From DTDX01 sp964608455 (GTDB taxonomy: Archaea; Thermoproteota; Bathyarchaeia; 40CM-2-53-6; DTDX01): a DNA stretch of 22,352 nt. Positions 22,234 through 22,352 of the stretch are shown here, one piece after another; position 1 is the stretch's first letter; each line of letters opens with the position of its first letter. The DNA is taken from assembly GCA_964608455.1 (NCBI GenBank), contig CAZSNM010000018.1, positions 1-22,352 on the forward strand, given 5' to 3'. The position numbers and the translations under genes were made by a program. Under the pieces are notes generated by a model. The model ran no database searches, was not told the origin of the DNA, and was given only the letters and a program-made list of their open reading frames with translations.

Positions 22234-22352
22234 TTATTTTTTTGGGGTTATGTTTTTTCCTTCCTTAAAGCTTTTAAACTCATTTTCATAAAGCTCTAAT
22301 TCTTCATCTTTAGTTAATTCTTTGCTTAACTCTTTTTCTTTAGCTATTTTAA
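22234..22352 (-). CDS. C-terminal end of an unrecognised protein (5' part beyond window)
   Basis: The minus strand is open from the window edge to a TAA at 22236-22234, giving 39 codons whose product is very charged: KIAKEKELSKELTKDEELEL, then YENEFKSFKEGKNITPKK. The helical, Glu/Lys-rich composition is like the tail of many small archaeal proteins and gives no family. The start lies outside the window. It ends 96 nt before repeat copy 2. Confidence 0.5.
   Translation of the reverse strand, partial: KIAKEKELSKELTKDEELELYENEFKSFKEGKNITPKK

Overview
The window reads as an AT-rich archaeal chromosome segment. The evidence is TATA-box promoters (for example 4787-4799, 13851-13858, 17613-17620), Shine-Dalgarno sites paired with ATG, GTG or TTG starts, a KaiC-type RecA ATPase, a PriS-like primase, a DUF4443 winged-helix regulator, a PEF-CTERM-like surface protein and a stand-alone AlaX editing protein. 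A Thermoproteota/Bathyarchaeia-like lineage is my best guess, but no rRNA or ribosomal protein gene is present to fix it.

Layout. 1-1834 (+): the C-terminal part of a DUF2207-like membrane protein, then an MFS transporter whose ribosome binding site lies in the glycine-rich tail codons of the gene before. 4757-1887 (-): an operon of a PRC-barrel/zinc-ribbon protein, a hexapeptide-repeat acyltransferase and a membrane-anchored protein with a ribophorin-I-like layout and a long cytoplasmic coiled coil. 4934-7853 (+): the two P-protein subunits of the glycine cleavage system (gcvPA, gcvPB); gcvPA has no ATG, GTG or TTG at its expected start and appears to begin at ATT. 13716-7917 (-): a four-gene cluster of two large secreted proteins that each join a six-hairpin alpha/alpha barrel to a DUF4430 domain (the fold plan of intrinsic factor/transcobalamin), a third DUF4430 protein, and an ECF-type substrate-binding membrane subunit. 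It looks like a surface corrinoid (vitamin B12) capture and uptake system. Its promoter carries a striking triple TTTTCCTAT operator-like array, and a DUF4443 winged-helix regulator is transcribed divergently from it.

14541-16292 (-): a PriS-like primase/polymerase and a KaiC-like ATPase as a two-gene unit. 16293-22352 looks like a more plastic region. It has two inverted copies of a 67-nt repeat 5.5 kb apart (60 of 67 positions identical, all differences transitions), a heptad-repeat coiled-coil protein with a nuclease-like C-terminus, an Ig-like surface protein whose signal peptide is separated by a one-base frameshift in a T-run, the decayed remains of a DUF318/ArsP-type permease, an intact alaX, an 823-nt stretch with no gene, and the 3' end of one further gene.

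How it fits together: the best candidate for an undescribed system is the DUF4430/transcobalamin-like cluster. A secreted binder, a surface-anchored binder, a smaller membrane-tethered DUF4430 protein and an ECF S component would pass corrinoid from outside the cell to the membrane, under a local repressor. Substrate and regulator assignments are inference from fold and context. No ECF ATPase or T-subunit and no cobalamin enzyme lies in the window.
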